This document shows positions 23,773-34,600 of a DNA stretch of 64,000 nucleotides, one piece after another. Under the pieces are notes generated by a model. It saw only the letters and a program-made list of their open reading frames with translations, was not told the origin of the DNA and ran no database searches. The translations under genes were made by a program, and so were the position numbers. Source of the stretch: Desulfobacterales bacterium HSG2 (GTDB lineage Bacteria; Desulfobacterota; Desulfobacteria; Desulfobacterales; 4be13); contig JAUCGI010000001.1 in assembly GCA_030378035.1 (NCBI GenBank), positions 53,447 through 117,446 on the forward strand. Reading direction: 5' to 3'. Positions within the stretch are counted from its first letter, which is position 1; each line of letters opens with the position of its first letter.

Positions 23773-25839
23773 ATGAAAAAAACGCTGTTTAAACTGTTCC
23801 CGATCCTCTTTATCGGCGCGACTGTTATTATTTTTCTGCAAATCTGGGTTTTAAAAAAAGAGGCCATCTGTATCGCTGTCGTGGGGCCCACATCCGACGA
23901 TCAGAGCATCCTGGGGAAAGCGATGCTTAAAGGGATTAATTTGTATCTTGATAAAATAAACAGAGGAGGCGGGATTAATGGCAGAAAGATAAAATTACTT
24001 ATTTTTGACGACAATAATGATGAACTCGGTGCCATAAGAACGGCCTCCCGGATCGCAGATGAAAGAGAGGCCCTGCTTGTGCTCGGACATTATTACAGCC
24101 GGACCTCTGTTGCGGCAGGAAGGATTTATAAACGGATGAGGGTTCCGGCCATCACAGCGTCTGCCACAGCAGAAAAAGTGACTTATGGAAATGACTGCTA
24201 TTTCAGAATCATACCGAGCAATGCGTTTGGAGCGAGTTTTATCGTAAATTTCGTTAACAAAAATCTCAGACAGCCCTCGGTAAACATTGTATTCTGCAAA
24301 GATGATTATGGCCGCTCTCTTGCCGAAGATCTTAAAAAGGCGTGCCAGAGATTCGGTATTGAAGTAAAAAACAAATGGGAATTTTCCGGGAAAAATGATG
24401 AAGCGGTACGGATTGCAAGCGGGATCGAGGTCTCCGAAACGATTCTTCTGGCCATGCATGCTCCGGAAGCCGCGAAGCTCGTTGCCTTGTTAAAGGGGAT
24501 GAATACGGATTATCAGATTGTGGGAGGCGATGCGCTTTCAACCGAATTGTTTCTCAGCGAACTTAAAAAATATCCCATGGAACAGTCTGTGCCGGGATAT
24601 TGTTCAAACGGTATTTATGCTGTTTCTCCCTTTATGACTGGCGTAGCCAACGAAAAAGCGTATTCTTTCTCACGGGAATTTGTCAAGAGATATAATGAGA
24701 GGCCGTCATGGGTAACTGCGTGTTATTATGATGCGATACATGTTGCTGTGGAGGCGATCAGGCGGGCTGAGATTCAGGGATCAAGGGAAAATATAAGAAG
24801 TGACCGGTTAAAAGTGAGAAACGCTTTGGCAAGCTTTCACAATTCCAGTAACGCGATCATGGGGGTCACCGGAGATATCTATTTTGACCCGGATGGTGAT
24901 GCTGACAGGCCCCTTGCCATAGGCATCTATAAAGATCAGAAGCTTATTCCCGGGTTTTCGCAATATCAGATATCTGAACGCAAAGATACTGGCGACATGT
25001 TCAAAAAGTCGCTGGACGGGGATGTGATCATTATCGGAGGGAAAATGATGAATAAGACCCGCATCGTATATGCGGGTATTTATGTTAATGAGATCAGTAA
25101 TCTGGATATGGAAAACGGAACTTACACGGCAGATTTTTATCTGTGGTTCCATTATTCTGGGGCGTTTGATGACACGGGTATCGAATTTACGAATTCGGTA
25201 AGTCCGATAATACTGAATCCGGTTTTTGATAAGGATGGTACGCGGGTCTATTATGTAAGGGCCGATTTTAAAGCGGACTTTGATTTCCGTGCGTATCCTT
25301 TTGATCAGCATAAGCTGCGTATCAGTTTCCGTCACACGAAGCTCACAAGAGACAGTCTCACATATCTTCCGGACAGAAGCGGGGTTCCTCCTTTTGTGAA
25401 TGAAGAAAAGATCGGAAAAACAAGGTTTGATGCGGTCTCCGAATGGTCTTTGGGGGATATGCTGCTTTATCAGGATATCATAAGCAATGTTTCCAGCCTG
25501 GGCAATCCCAGATTCTTCGATTCCCGGAACACGATCAGTCATTCCCGTTTCAATGCCGAGATATGTCTTAAAAGACTGACGCCGCTCAGGTCTTTTTTTC
25601 ATATTTTTGTCATGATAATGACGTTATGCCTGACTCATTTCATATCTGCCAGAAGGCTGAGAATTCGTATGATGATACTGATGGCCATACTGGTAGTGAA
25701 TTTTTTTTATCATTTAAAGGTATTATTGGAATTGCCGGCCGGCTATCTGACTTTCATTGAATATGTTTTTCTTTCCACTTATATATTGGTGACAGTGTCT
25801 GTTTTTATATCCGCGTCTAAGTATCGCTTTGATGCTTGA
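23773..25839 (+). CDS. Second binding-domain/ligand-gated-channel fusion, C-terminal helix apparently missing
   Basis: 688 residues, paralogue of the gene at 21413 with the same order: N-terminal hydrophobic segment, Peripla_BP_6-like domain (GKAMLKGINLYLDKINRGGG, ITASATAEKVTY, RPSWVTACYYDAIHVAVEAI), then YAGIYVNEISNLDMENGTYT, ADFYLWFHYSGAFDDTGIEF and YPFDQHKLRISF at about 508. Three hydrophobic segments follow (about 607-622, 631-650, 660-684), and the protein ends ASKYRFDA, directly at the start of a tandem repeat. Compared with its neighbour the fourth helix is absent, so it may be truncated, or be a regulatory subunit in a heteromeric channel. The fold call has the same basis as for its paralogue. 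Confidence 0.75.
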   Translation: MKKTLFKLFPILFIGATVIIFLQIWVLKKEAICIAVVGPTSDDQSILGKAMLKGINLYLDKINRGGGINGRKIKLLIFDDNNDELGAIRTASRIADEREALLVLGHYYSRTSVAAGRIYKRMRVPAITASATAEKVTYGNDCYFRIIPSNAFGASFIVNFVNKNLRQPSVNIVFCKDDYGRSLAEDLKKACQRFGIEVKNKWEFSGKNDEAVRIASGIEVSETILLAMHAPEAAKLVALLKGMNTDYQIVGGDALSTELFLSELKKYPMEQSVPGYCSNGIYAVSPFMTGVANEKAYSFSREFVKRYNERPSWVTACYYDAIHVAVEAIRRAEIQGSRENIRSDRLKVRNALASFHNSSNAIMGVTGDIYFDPDGDADRPLAIGIYKDQKLIPGFSQYQISERKDTGDMFKKSLDGDVIIIGGKMMNKTRIVYAGIYVNEISNLDMENGTYTADFYLWFHYSGAFDDTGIEFTNSVSPIILNPVFDKDGTRVYYVRADFKADFDFRAYPFDQHKLRISFRHTKLTRDSLTYLPDRSGVPPFVNEEKIGKTRFDAVSEWSLGDMLLYQDIISNVSSLGNPRFFDSRNTISHSRFNAEICLKRLTPLRSFFHIFVMIMTLCLTHFISARRLRIRMMILMAILVVNFFYHLKVLLELPAGYLTFIEYVFLSTYILVTVSVFISASKYRFDA

Positions 25840-25964
25840 TGTTTGATGCTTGATGCTTGATAGCTTGATGCTTGATAGCTTGATGCTTGATAACTTGATG
25901 CTTGATGCCTGGTGCCTGATGCCTGGTGCTTGGTGCCTGATGCTTGATGCTTGATAGCAATCCC
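25833..25964. repeat. Tandem GATGCTT-type repeat, single arm
   Basis: About 18 degenerate units (GATGCTT, GATAGCTT, GGTGCCT, GATGCCT) begin at the stop codon of the receptor gene. The unit resembles that at 10912, but no reverse-complement arm follows; 25980-26040 instead holds fragments of the CATTCCGGGC repeat. Confidence 0.75.
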
Positions 25965-26056
25965 TGCTATCTCTGCCCAGAATATCCCTGTCATTCCGGG
26001 CAAAAATGATAAAAATCGGCAGGATTTTTGGATGTGTCCCTCCTTTTACATACGTT

Positions 26057-26129
26057 TATCTACAAGGATTAGCGATAAGAAAAGGATTCGGACATGAAAT
26101 CCTTTTCTTATCGCTAATCCTTGTAGATA
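26057..26129. repeat. Family D hairpin, perfect 32-bp arms
   Basis: 26057-26088 and 26098-26129 are perfect inverted repeats around an 9-base loop. A related but diverged copy spans 26218-26325 (CTTCAAGGATTACACATAAG ... CTTATGTGAAATCCCTGTAG). The region 25965-26330 holds no gene. Confidence 0.8.
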
Positions 26130-26328
26130 CTGAGCCGGAATGCTGTTCTCCGAAAAGCATTATGTGCCGAAGCATTTTGTCCATGAATTGCGGGAGTATC
26201 TGAGCATAAATCTGAAATCCTTGTAGTTTTGCCGGCAATTTTTCCCGCAACTTCAAGGATTACACATAAGTAAAGGATCGGCTCTGAAAATAAATCCCAT
26301 TCTTATGTGAAATCCCTGTAGTTTTTTC

Positions 26329-26357
26329 TTGACTTACCCTTTTTTTAGTGGTAGAAG
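26329..26357 (+). promoter_or_regulatory. Possible sigma-70 promoter for the exoprotein gene
   Basis: TTGACT at 26329-26334 and TAGAAG at 26352-26357 are separated by 17 bases, 95 bases before the ATG at 26452, which has AAAGGAGGATGA as ribosome site. The -10 match is only fair. Confidence 0.35.
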
Positions 26358-26451
26358 ACATAGAAATTAAGTTAAATTTTGAAACCCAAAGTTTTTTATT
26401 CTGACTTTTTATCTGATGCGTCCCATCTGATAAGGTCAAAAGGAGGATGAA

Positions 26452-29400
26452 ATGAAAAAAGTTATAAAGAATGTTATGCAATCGGTAATCATCATTTTTC
26501 TGTCGGTTATCCCTGTCATGCCAGTTTGTGCTGACGGAACTCACCCTCGGGGGATCAGCTTGGACGGAAGCGTCGGGAATGCCGGAAAACTGGATCTGCC
26601 GGGTCCGAATTATGAGATTAAGCCCGAATACGGGCAGCAGGCCGGCGCGAATCTGTTCCACAGTTTTCACCGATTCAACATCCATTCTGATCAGAGCGCG
26701 ACCTTCAGCGGTCCCGATTCGGTTCAGAACGTCATCAGCCGCGTTACTGGCGGGGATGCTTCATGGATTGACGGAACGCTCCGTTCCACAATTCCGGGGG
26801 CGGACATGTATCTGCTGAATCCCGCGGGCGTGATGTTCGGTCAGAATGCGGCCCTGGATCTGGGCGGTTCGTTTCATGTCAGCACCGCGGATTATCTGCG
26901 CATGGGGGAGAATGACCGGTTTTATACGGTACCCCATGTGAATGATGTCCTATCGGTGGCCGCACCCGCTGCCTTCGGGTTTTTGGACGCTGATGTGGGC
27001 AAGATATCTGTTGAGGGTATGGGGGAGTTGACAAAAGAGGTTTGGGGGGAAGAGGAATATAAGAGCTGGGGGGATTGGAGACGTAAGAACCCTGATTTTT
27101 TCCCGGGCCTTGTGGTCCCTGAGGGGGAAAGTATTTCCATGATCGGCGGGGATGTTGAGATAAGCGGAACATATTACTACCTCGAGAGTGAAGATGCCTC
27201 ATACAATGTGCCAGTGGGTTCAAGCCTCAACGCGCCCGAAGGCCGGGTGAATCTGGCAGCCCTCCGCGACGAGGGTGAGGTGAAAATAACGGATTCCGGG
27301 TTGGATATGCCGGCAGGAGAAACAGGGGACATTACCCTGTCAGACGGATCGAGAATCACGGTAACCGGGAACGAAGATGAAGAGTTCGGGGCCGGAAGCG
27401 TCTTTATTCGCGGGGGCAGATTTGTCATGGATGGTGGGGCTGAAATTCTGTCTCAGCCAGGTCATGAGGACGGCCAGGTGATTGATATACAGGCAGATCA
27501 CATATCATTAAAAGGTAACAGTGAGATTAATGCCAACACTTATGGAAAGGGCAATGGAACAGATATACAGATCAATGCATCGGAAGAGGTGATTATTGTT
27601 GATGGGAAGATCAGAAACAGCTCTTCTTATATAGGTGATGACCCGGGTGACGGAGGCACACTTTCCATTCAGACGAAAATTTTGGGTGTATCGGGCAATG
27701 AAGCCTGGCTTGGCGGTGAGTCGATTTCCGGCAGTGGAAGGGGAGGAGATACGACTATTCATGCATCTGAATCGGTTCATGTCTCCGATAAGGCGAGAAT
27801 ATCAACTTCGGCCCAAAAAGACAGTACGGGTCAGGCCGGAGATATAACGATTAATACACCGTCTCTGCTGCTCAACACCAAAGCTGTTATTGAAAGCGGT
27901 TCAATGGGTAAAGGAGAAGGCGGAAACATTGCCATCCATACAGGGAATCTCAAAGTGATGAGCGGGGGCAAGATTTCTGTTCGAACAGAACAGACTGGCT
28001 CAGGAGGGAGCCTGGCGATATCTGGGGCTGATCCTGAAAGCCATGAGGATTTTGCAGATTCCGTCACCCTGACCGGAGCGGAGAGCGTCATTCGTGCGGA
28101 TACCACCGGCAGATCTGACGCGGGGAGGATATCAATAACAGCAAGAAAGTTGTCACTGACCGAGGACGCGTCTATTGTCACCTCAAGCTCGGACAGGGGA
28201 AATGCAGGGGATATAACACTGAATCTCGAATCTCTTGATCTCAGCAAGGGGGCCTCTGTGGCTTCGGCAAGCGAATATCCTGTGGCGAATATTTACAGTA
28301 TCGCGACGATCCCGGATCTGGATGGCCTGACGGATTCCGCTCAGGAAGGGGATATTGCCATTGTGGAGGATGCGGGCACAGGCAATTATGGAACCTTTAT
28401 CCGGACCGGGACCCAGGAACCGTGGATACAGATTACGGAGAAAGTCACCAGAGTCCAAGATATGGCTCCGCTGAATGATCTTATGGCCACACTGAGGATC
28501 GGGCCGGGAGAAGTCTTTATTGTGGAAGATATGGGAGACGGCACATCCGGGGCTTTTGTACATGAAAAATTAGTTGTCTGGACTCAAATCAGAAATATCT
28601 ACGCTCTTTCCGATCTTGCACAACGGGACCGATTTATCTCATTGCCGGGTGATATTGCTCAGTCTGATGCTGGAGGAGGAACAGTAAGAAATTTCGTCTA
28701 TACCGGGGAAGAATGGGTCGGATTTGAAAATATTTATACGGTCCCCGATCTTGCAGAGCGGGATACGCTGCCCGTACAAAAGGGAGATGTAGCCAAAGTT
28801 GCGGACGCGGGAGATGGTGCCGCAAAAAGCTTTATCTTCGATGGCGAAGAGTGGACAGATTTTTATATGACCGGGAATGCCGGGAGAGTGACAATTGATG
28901 CCGGGGATGCGGTTACACTTGAGGATGACGCGTACCTGAGTACGGAGAACAGCGGGGGACTTGGCCCCGGAATAACGAGTCTGAATGCGGGCAGACTGGA
29001 ACTGAGCGGAAATGCGTTCATATCCTCCACAAGCGAAGCCATCGGCGACGCGGGAACCATCTCCATTCATGCGGATACAGATGTCACCCTAAAGGATGAC
29101 GCCGCCCTGACCACTGCAACGCTGGCCCAGGGCATGGGCGGGGACATCACCGTGACAGCCAAGAATCTTGAGATCAAAGACGGGGCCAGGATATCATCCG
29201 CAAGTCAGGCCGAATCCGGTGGCGGCGATGCAGGAAGCATATCCGTCCATGCCGAAGATTCCGTCAAACTCTCCGGATCCGCCGCGCTGACCAGCGAAGC
29301 AATAAGTGGCGGTGGAGGGATCATCTCGGTGAACACGGAAGACAGATTGCAACTGACAAACAGCCAGATCACCACCAGCGTCAGTCAGGGGGCCGGTAAA

Positions 29401-29787
29401 GGAGGGGACATCAACATCGGTGAGCCGCGTTTCGTCATACTGAATCAGAGCAAAATCAGTGCGAACGCCGACCAGGGAGATGGCGGAGCAATCTTCATCA
29501 TCACAGACAATTACATCAAATCCGCAGAAAGCAGCGTGACCGCCACATCAAAAAGAGGGAACGACGGAACCGTCAGAATCGAAGCCCCGGACACCGACAT
29601 AAGCAGCGAGCTGGTCGTGCTGCCTGAAACCTTTTTTGACGCAGCCCGCTGGTTAAAGAAACCCTGTGCCGAGAGAACAGGGGAAAAGACCAGTAGCTTT
29701 GTAATAAAAGGGCGTGACGCAGCAACCGTGACCTTTGACGGGTGGCAGCCGAGTCCGCTGATGGACACATCCGGCGGGTCTGAATAA
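26452..29787 (+). CDS. TpsA-type exoprotein with filamentous haemagglutinin N-terminal domain
   Basis: 1111 residues with a Sec signal peptide (cleaved about residue 25). Residues about 30-300 are the TPS secretion domain (QQAGANLFHSFHRFNIHSDQ, ATFSGPDSVQNVISRVTGG, LLNPAGVMFGQNAALDLGGS, FHVSTADYL). The rest is a beta-helix of short repeats (GDITLSDGSRITV, GGNIAIHTGNLKV, GGDITVTAKNLEI). Residues about 611-804 are different: three copies of a motif ending G-x-W (IYSIATIPDLDGL ... GDIAIVEDAGTG; IYALSDLAQRD ... GDIAQSDAGGGT; IYTVPDLAERD ... GDVAKVADAGDG), resembling repeats in phage tail fibres. The protein should be exported through a TpsB barrel, which is not in the window. Its C-terminus SVTATSKRGNDGTVRIEAPD is the usual end of cyanobacterial/proteobacterial members. 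Confidence 0.92.
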   Translation: MKKVIKNVMQSVIIIFLSVIPVMPVCADGTHPRGISLDGSVGNAGKLDLPGPNYEIKPEYGQQAGANLFHSFHRFNIHSDQSATFSGPDSVQNVISRVTGGDASWIDGTLRSTIPGADMYLLNPAGVMFGQNAALDLGGSFHVSTADYLRMGENDRFYTVPHVNDVLSVAAPAAFGFLDADVGKISVEGMGELTKEVWGEEEYKSWGDWRRKNPDFFPGLVVPEGESISMIGGDVEISGTYYYLESEDASYNVPVGSSLNAPEGRVNLAALRDEGEVKITDSGLDMPAGETGDITLSDGSRITVTGNEDEEFGAGSVFIRGGRFVMDGGAEILSQPGHEDGQVIDIQADHISLKGNSEINANTYGKGNGTDIQINASEEVIIVDGKIRNSSSYIGDDPGDGGTLSIQTKILGVSGNEAWLGGESISGSGRGGDTTIHASESVHVSDKARISTSAQKDSTGQAGDITINTPSLLLNTKAVIESGSMGKGEGGNIAIHTGNLKVMSGGKISVRTEQTGSGGSLAISGADPESHEDFADSVTLTGAESVIRADTTGRSDAGRISITARKLSLTEDASIVTSSSDRGNAGDITLNLESLDLSKGASVASASEYPVANIYSIATIPDLDGLTDSAQEGDIAIVEDAGTGNYGTFIRTGTQEPWIQITEKVTRVQDMAPLNDLMATLRIGPGEVFIVEDMGDGTSGAFVHEKLVVWTQIRNIYALSDLAQRDRFISLPGDIAQSDAGGGTVRNFVYTGEEWVGFENIYTVPDLAERDTLPVQKGDVAKVADAGDGAAKSFIFDGEEWTDFYMTGNAGRVTIDAGDAVTLEDDAYLSTENSGGLGPGITSLNAGRLELSGNAFISSTSEAIGDAGTISIHADTDVTLKDDAALTTATLAQGMGGDITVTAKNLEIKDGARISSASQAESGGGDAGSISVHAEDSVKLSGSAALTSEAISGGGGIISVNTEDRLQLTNSQITTSVSQGAGKGGDINIGEPRFVILNQSKISANADQGDGGAIFIITDNYIKSAESSVTATSKRGNDGTVRIEAPDTDISSELVVLPETFFDAARWLKKPCAERTGEKTSSFVIKGRDAATVTFDGWQPSPLMDTSGGSE

Positions 29788-29794
29788 ATCATCT

Positions 29795-31345
29795 GCTACA
29801 AGGATTGTGTATGTATCATCCACAAGGATTGTGGTTAAGAAACTTCCATGAAAACAAATTTTCACCCCGATGATGGAAATGTATTTTCATGGTAACAGGA
29901 TTGCCCGCCTCCGCCTGTCATTCCGGGCAAAACTGAAAAAAAAGGGACTTTTTTTTCAGTTTTGACCCGGAATCCACTGTTGCCGGGTCCGAACAAATCC
30001 TCTTCTTATGTGCAATCCTTAGTAGTTGTCACGCCTGGGACAGCCCACAACTACAAGGATTGCACATAAGAACAGGATTGCCCACCTCCGCCTGTCATTC
30101 CGGGCAAAACTGAAAAAAAAGGGACTTTTTTTTTCAGTTTTGACCCGGAATCCACTGTTGCCGGAGTCCGAACAAATCCTCTTCTTATGTGAAATCCTTG
30201 TAGTTGTCACGCCTGGGACTGCCCACAACTACAAGGATTGCACATAAGGACAGGATTGGCACGGGAGGTCCGAACAAATCCTCTTCTTATGTGAAATCCT
30301 TGTAGTTGCCACGCCTGGAACTGCCCACAACTACAAGGATTGCACATAAGAACAGGATTGTGATTGCCCGCAACTACAAGGATTGCACATAAGAACAGGA
30401 TTGGCACGGGAGGCCCGAACAAATCCTCTTCTTATGTGAAATCCTTGTAGTTGTCACGCCTGGGACTGCCCACAACTACAAGGATTGCACATAAGAACAG
30501 GATTGCCACGGGAGGTCCGAACAAATCCTCTTCTTATGTGAAATCCTTGTAGTTGTCACGCCTGGGACTGCCCGCAACTACAAGGATTGCACATAAGAAC
30601 AGGATTGGCACGGGAGGTCTGAACAAATCCTCTTCTTATGTGAAATCCTTGTAGTTGTCACGCCTGGGACTGCCCACAACTACAAGGATTGCACATAAGA
30701 ACAGGATTGGCACGGGAGGTCCGAACAAATCCTCTTCTTATGTGAAATCCTTGTAGTTGTCACGCCTGGGACAGCCCACAACTACAAGGATTGCACATAA
30801 GAACGGGATTGGCACGGGAGGTCCGAACAAATCCTCTTCTTATGTGAAATCCTTGTAGTTGTCACGCCTGGGACTGCCCACAACTACAAGGATTGCACAT
30901 AAGAACAGGATTGCCCGCCTCCGCCTGTCATTCCGGGCAAAACTGAAAAAAAAAGGACTTTTTTTTTCAGTTTTGACCCGGAATCCACTGTTGTCGGGTC
31001 CGAACAAATCCTCTTCTTATGTGCAATCCTTAGTAGTTGTCACGCCTGGGACAGCCCACAACTACAGGGATTGCACATAAGAACAGGATTGCCACGAGAG
31101 GTCCGAACAAATCCTCTTCTTATGTGAAATCCTTGTAGTTGTCACGGCTGGGACTGCCAGAAACTACAAGGATTGCACATAAGAACAGGATTGCCCGCCT
31201 CCGCCTGTCATTCCGGGCAAAACTGAAAAAAAAGGGACTTTTTTTCAGTTTTGACCCGGAATCCACTGTTGCCGGAGTCCGAACAAATCCTCTTCTTATG
31301 TGAAATCCTTGTAGTTGTCACGCCTGTGATTGCCCCGCAACTACA
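29795..31345. repeat. Tandem array of family D hairpin repeats (~102-bp period)
   Basis: Units of about 102 bp are laid head to tail. Each contains CTACAAGGATTGCACATAAG, AACAGGATT, a spacer GGCACGGGAGGTCCGAAC, then AATCCTCTTCTTATGTGAAA and TCCTTGTAG, so each half-unit can pair with its neighbour. Spacer starts at 30257, 30403, 30504, 30606, 30709, 30811 and 31090. In four units (about 29910, 30088, 30925, 31200) the spacer is replaced by the CATTCCGGGC palindrome. No gene is visible in 29788-31604. Confidence 0.9.
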
Positions 31346-31604
31346 GAAAATGTCCGCCTTTCAATTTTAACCGGAATGACATGATGGGACACACTCAAAA
31401 AAAATTCTATTCTTATGTGTAGTTTTTTAGTTAGAAAAAGCTGCACATTGTGTAATATAAGACTAAGGAGGATGTGCATTTTTGATAGGGAACTGCATAC
31501 AATGCAGCCGTTGTTCAGTGGGGTGGTGGATTTCGCTTCGCTTCACCCACCTTACAGGAATGCGGGATAATTTTTTTAATTTTACACAAAATGAAGGAGA
31601 GGTA

Positions 31605-34600
31605 ATGATGAAAACACAAACAAAGGTATGTATTATGGCCGCAGTCTTTCTGATCTGTGGTTCGTTTCTGACTGGTTCATCTGCGTTTGCCATCCAGGTT
31701 AGCGGGACGGTAATTCTTGAGGACAGTGGCGATCCTATGGTGGGAGCGGATATCTCCGCCAAGAACGAGCGATCTACCGAGGTTACAGACACAACGGTTG
31801 ATAATGGAGGTTTCACGCTCGTGATCGAGAGTGAGGGGATATGGGAGATCAAGGTCAGCCCGCCTTCGGATAACGAGACGTATAGTGGATATAATCAAGG
31901 CGAACTCGTTAAACTGGATATCAAAGACTTGAATAAGAATATAACATTGCCCGAATCCATAAAAATGAGGCGCGTCAAAGAGATCCGGGGATTTGTGATC
32001 ATTCCGGAAGACTCTGGCCCTCCGGATGGAGGCGATCCGCCAAATCCGGATGAAGGCGATCCGCCAGATCAGCCGTTGGGTGAATATGTGGCGGATGTAT
32101 TAGTAACAGCCTATACCGACGACCATGGCACTCGTATTGAGAAACGTACAAACGAAAACGGGGAGTACATTCTGCCCGATGTGTTTGAGGGAAACTGGAC
32201 CATCTATGCGGATGCCACATTTACTGAGAATTACAAAGAGTATGGCCAATCGGAACGGGTGAAAGTAACGGTCGGAATGGGTGAAGTAACGCCAGCTCAG
32301 CCGTTGGAACTCCATAAATGTCACAAGCGGATATTTGGCTCGGTGACATTTAACGGAGAGAGTCTTCCCGATATCGAGGTCCACGCGAACGATTGGCATA
32401 TAGAGGATGGCACCAGGGTTGTCCATACTGACTCGAACGGTGCTTTTGAGATATGGGTACCGCTGGGAAGGTGGGAGATCAGAGTCCCACAGGTTGAAAA
32501 TGTCCAATGGTTCAGCCCGGAGCCGATGGAGGCGGAATTTGAGCCGACCCCTGAAAGTGAAGAAGAGAGACAGATTTCCATCGCTCTTCAGCCTGTGGGA
32601 ACTGAAGAGAGCTATGGCGGCTATCTGAAAGGCCAAGTCGTGAAAGGATCCGACAGCACACTGCTGACCTCGGACGGAGATATCAATGAATACGTCCGCA
32701 TTAAGGCAGTCAGCCCGGAAAGCGGTTTTTCCCGATCCGTCAATCTGAAATCGGACGGCACTTTCATCTTTCCCCTTCCAGTGGGTCTTTATAAAGTCAC
32801 TATATGGTTAGACAAGAATCAATACGGCGATTACGGCATTCCCCCTCCCATGCTTGTTCGGATGGATTCGGGAGAGACTGAAGAGGATATGGGGGATATT
32901 GTTTTAAAGGAGAGAAATCTGAGCGTCCAGGGTCAGGTTACGGACGGTACGGATGTTGAGGAAAACGGTATTTCCGGTATCCGTGTGGAAGCTTGGGGTC
33001 CCGATCAGAGGGATCGGTTTTTTGCTGAGACGGATGTGTTCGGGAATTACACGATTAATCTGCCGGCCGGGAAGTGGCATATCCGGCCAATCATTCCCGG
33101 CAGACGGACGGATCTCTTCCGTGAGGTAAATCTGGCTGAAGGCGTCGAAGGAGAGGATATTGACTTTGTGGTGACGGACGCGGACAATGTGATCAGCGGA
33201 ACTGTTAAAGACCAGAGCAGAAACATCCTGACAGACGTGAAGGCCAGGGCGTATGCCCGTCTTAAAGGCAGCCCCAGACCCGTGAGCGAGGCATGGGTGG
33301 AAAACGGCACGTTCACTCTGAATGTCCCTGCCGGCACCTTCTATGTGGGGCTGCGGCTCGCACCGGATAGTGAGTACGCGTTTGCTGAAGAGAATGAAAG
33401 GGTTCCCACCCAGGATACTGAGATATTCACCCTGACATCCGACAGAGTGGTAATCAGCGGACAGTTTCTGGATTCGGCCGATGATAGCCCGGTGACTGGT
33501 ATTGAGGGCCGTGTTTTTGTAACACCTGTCAATGAAAGAGCCTCTTGGCATGGTGTTGATATTAATACAGAAGACGGTTCCTATAATTTGTCTGTGCCGG
33601 CAGGCACATGGAATATGGGGTATGACCTGAAGACGGATCAGTATCTGCCTCATCCGGAGCAGCCGATTCAGGTTGAGGTCGCTTCCGAAGGAACCACCAA
33701 AAAAGACATTACTCTCACGGAGTTAAGCAGTACGGTCAAAGGGCAGGTGGTGGGCCCGGATGGGAATTCCATGTCCGATGTGCAGGTATGGGTCCGCCAA
33801 TTCCGTACAGGCGAAACAGGGCAGAGTATTTTTACATCTTCCGTATTCACGGATGCTGATGGAAAATTTGAGATAACTGTACCCGCGTCTTCTGCAACGA
33901 GAACCTCAAAGGGAACTTCTAAAGATTACAATGAATATTACGCCTGTTTATATACCGCGATAGATGAGTGCGGCGAGGATGACTACTATTGTCTTGTAGA
34001 TGCGGAGGTAGAGTGTCAACAGGAGCTTTACAAAAGATATTCGCCAAGAGCTGATGAGGATGTGATCCTGACCCTGCGCAAGGCCGATACCTATGTGGAG
34101 GGAACGGTCTTAAAATCCGACGGTCAGACTGTGGAAGGCGCCTTTGTCTCCGCACACAGCAAAGACGGCCAGAGCACCAGCGGCTATACCAAAAGCGATG
34201 GAACATATCAGCTCGATGCGGCCAAGGCAGAGACTTTCTGGGTAGCAAGGGCCTGGTATAAAGAGGTGGGTGATGATGCGTATTACCGCAGTGACTTCGT
34301 AACCACCACCTCATCCAGCGCCGATGAAACCATCACCATGCTGGACCTGACCCTCCCCGCGGAAGCCAGCGGCAAACTGCCGACATCGGAAACCGATGAT
34401 TTCCTACTGGAAGATGGCTGGATAGCGACCCTGTCCGACGGAACCGAGATACAGATCCCCGCGGACGGGATACGCACCGAAGAGACTGACTTGACCGTTG
34501 TGATTGCTCCCCAGATCGAGCTGCCTGAAAGCTCGAAAAACCGAATTATCGGTTACGGCTACACCATGACCCTCTATGAAAAAGATACAGGTGTGGAGAT

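Noticed and set aside
30026..31080. Repeated 70-residue frames containing FFSVLTRNP
   Set aside because: They are frames through the CATTCCGGGC palindrome repeats, recurring wherever that repeat occurs.
29795..31345. Possible CRISPR array
   Set aside because: Spacing is regular, but the 'spacers' are themselves repeated, repeats are inverted as well as direct, and units are about 102 bp; no cas genes are present.
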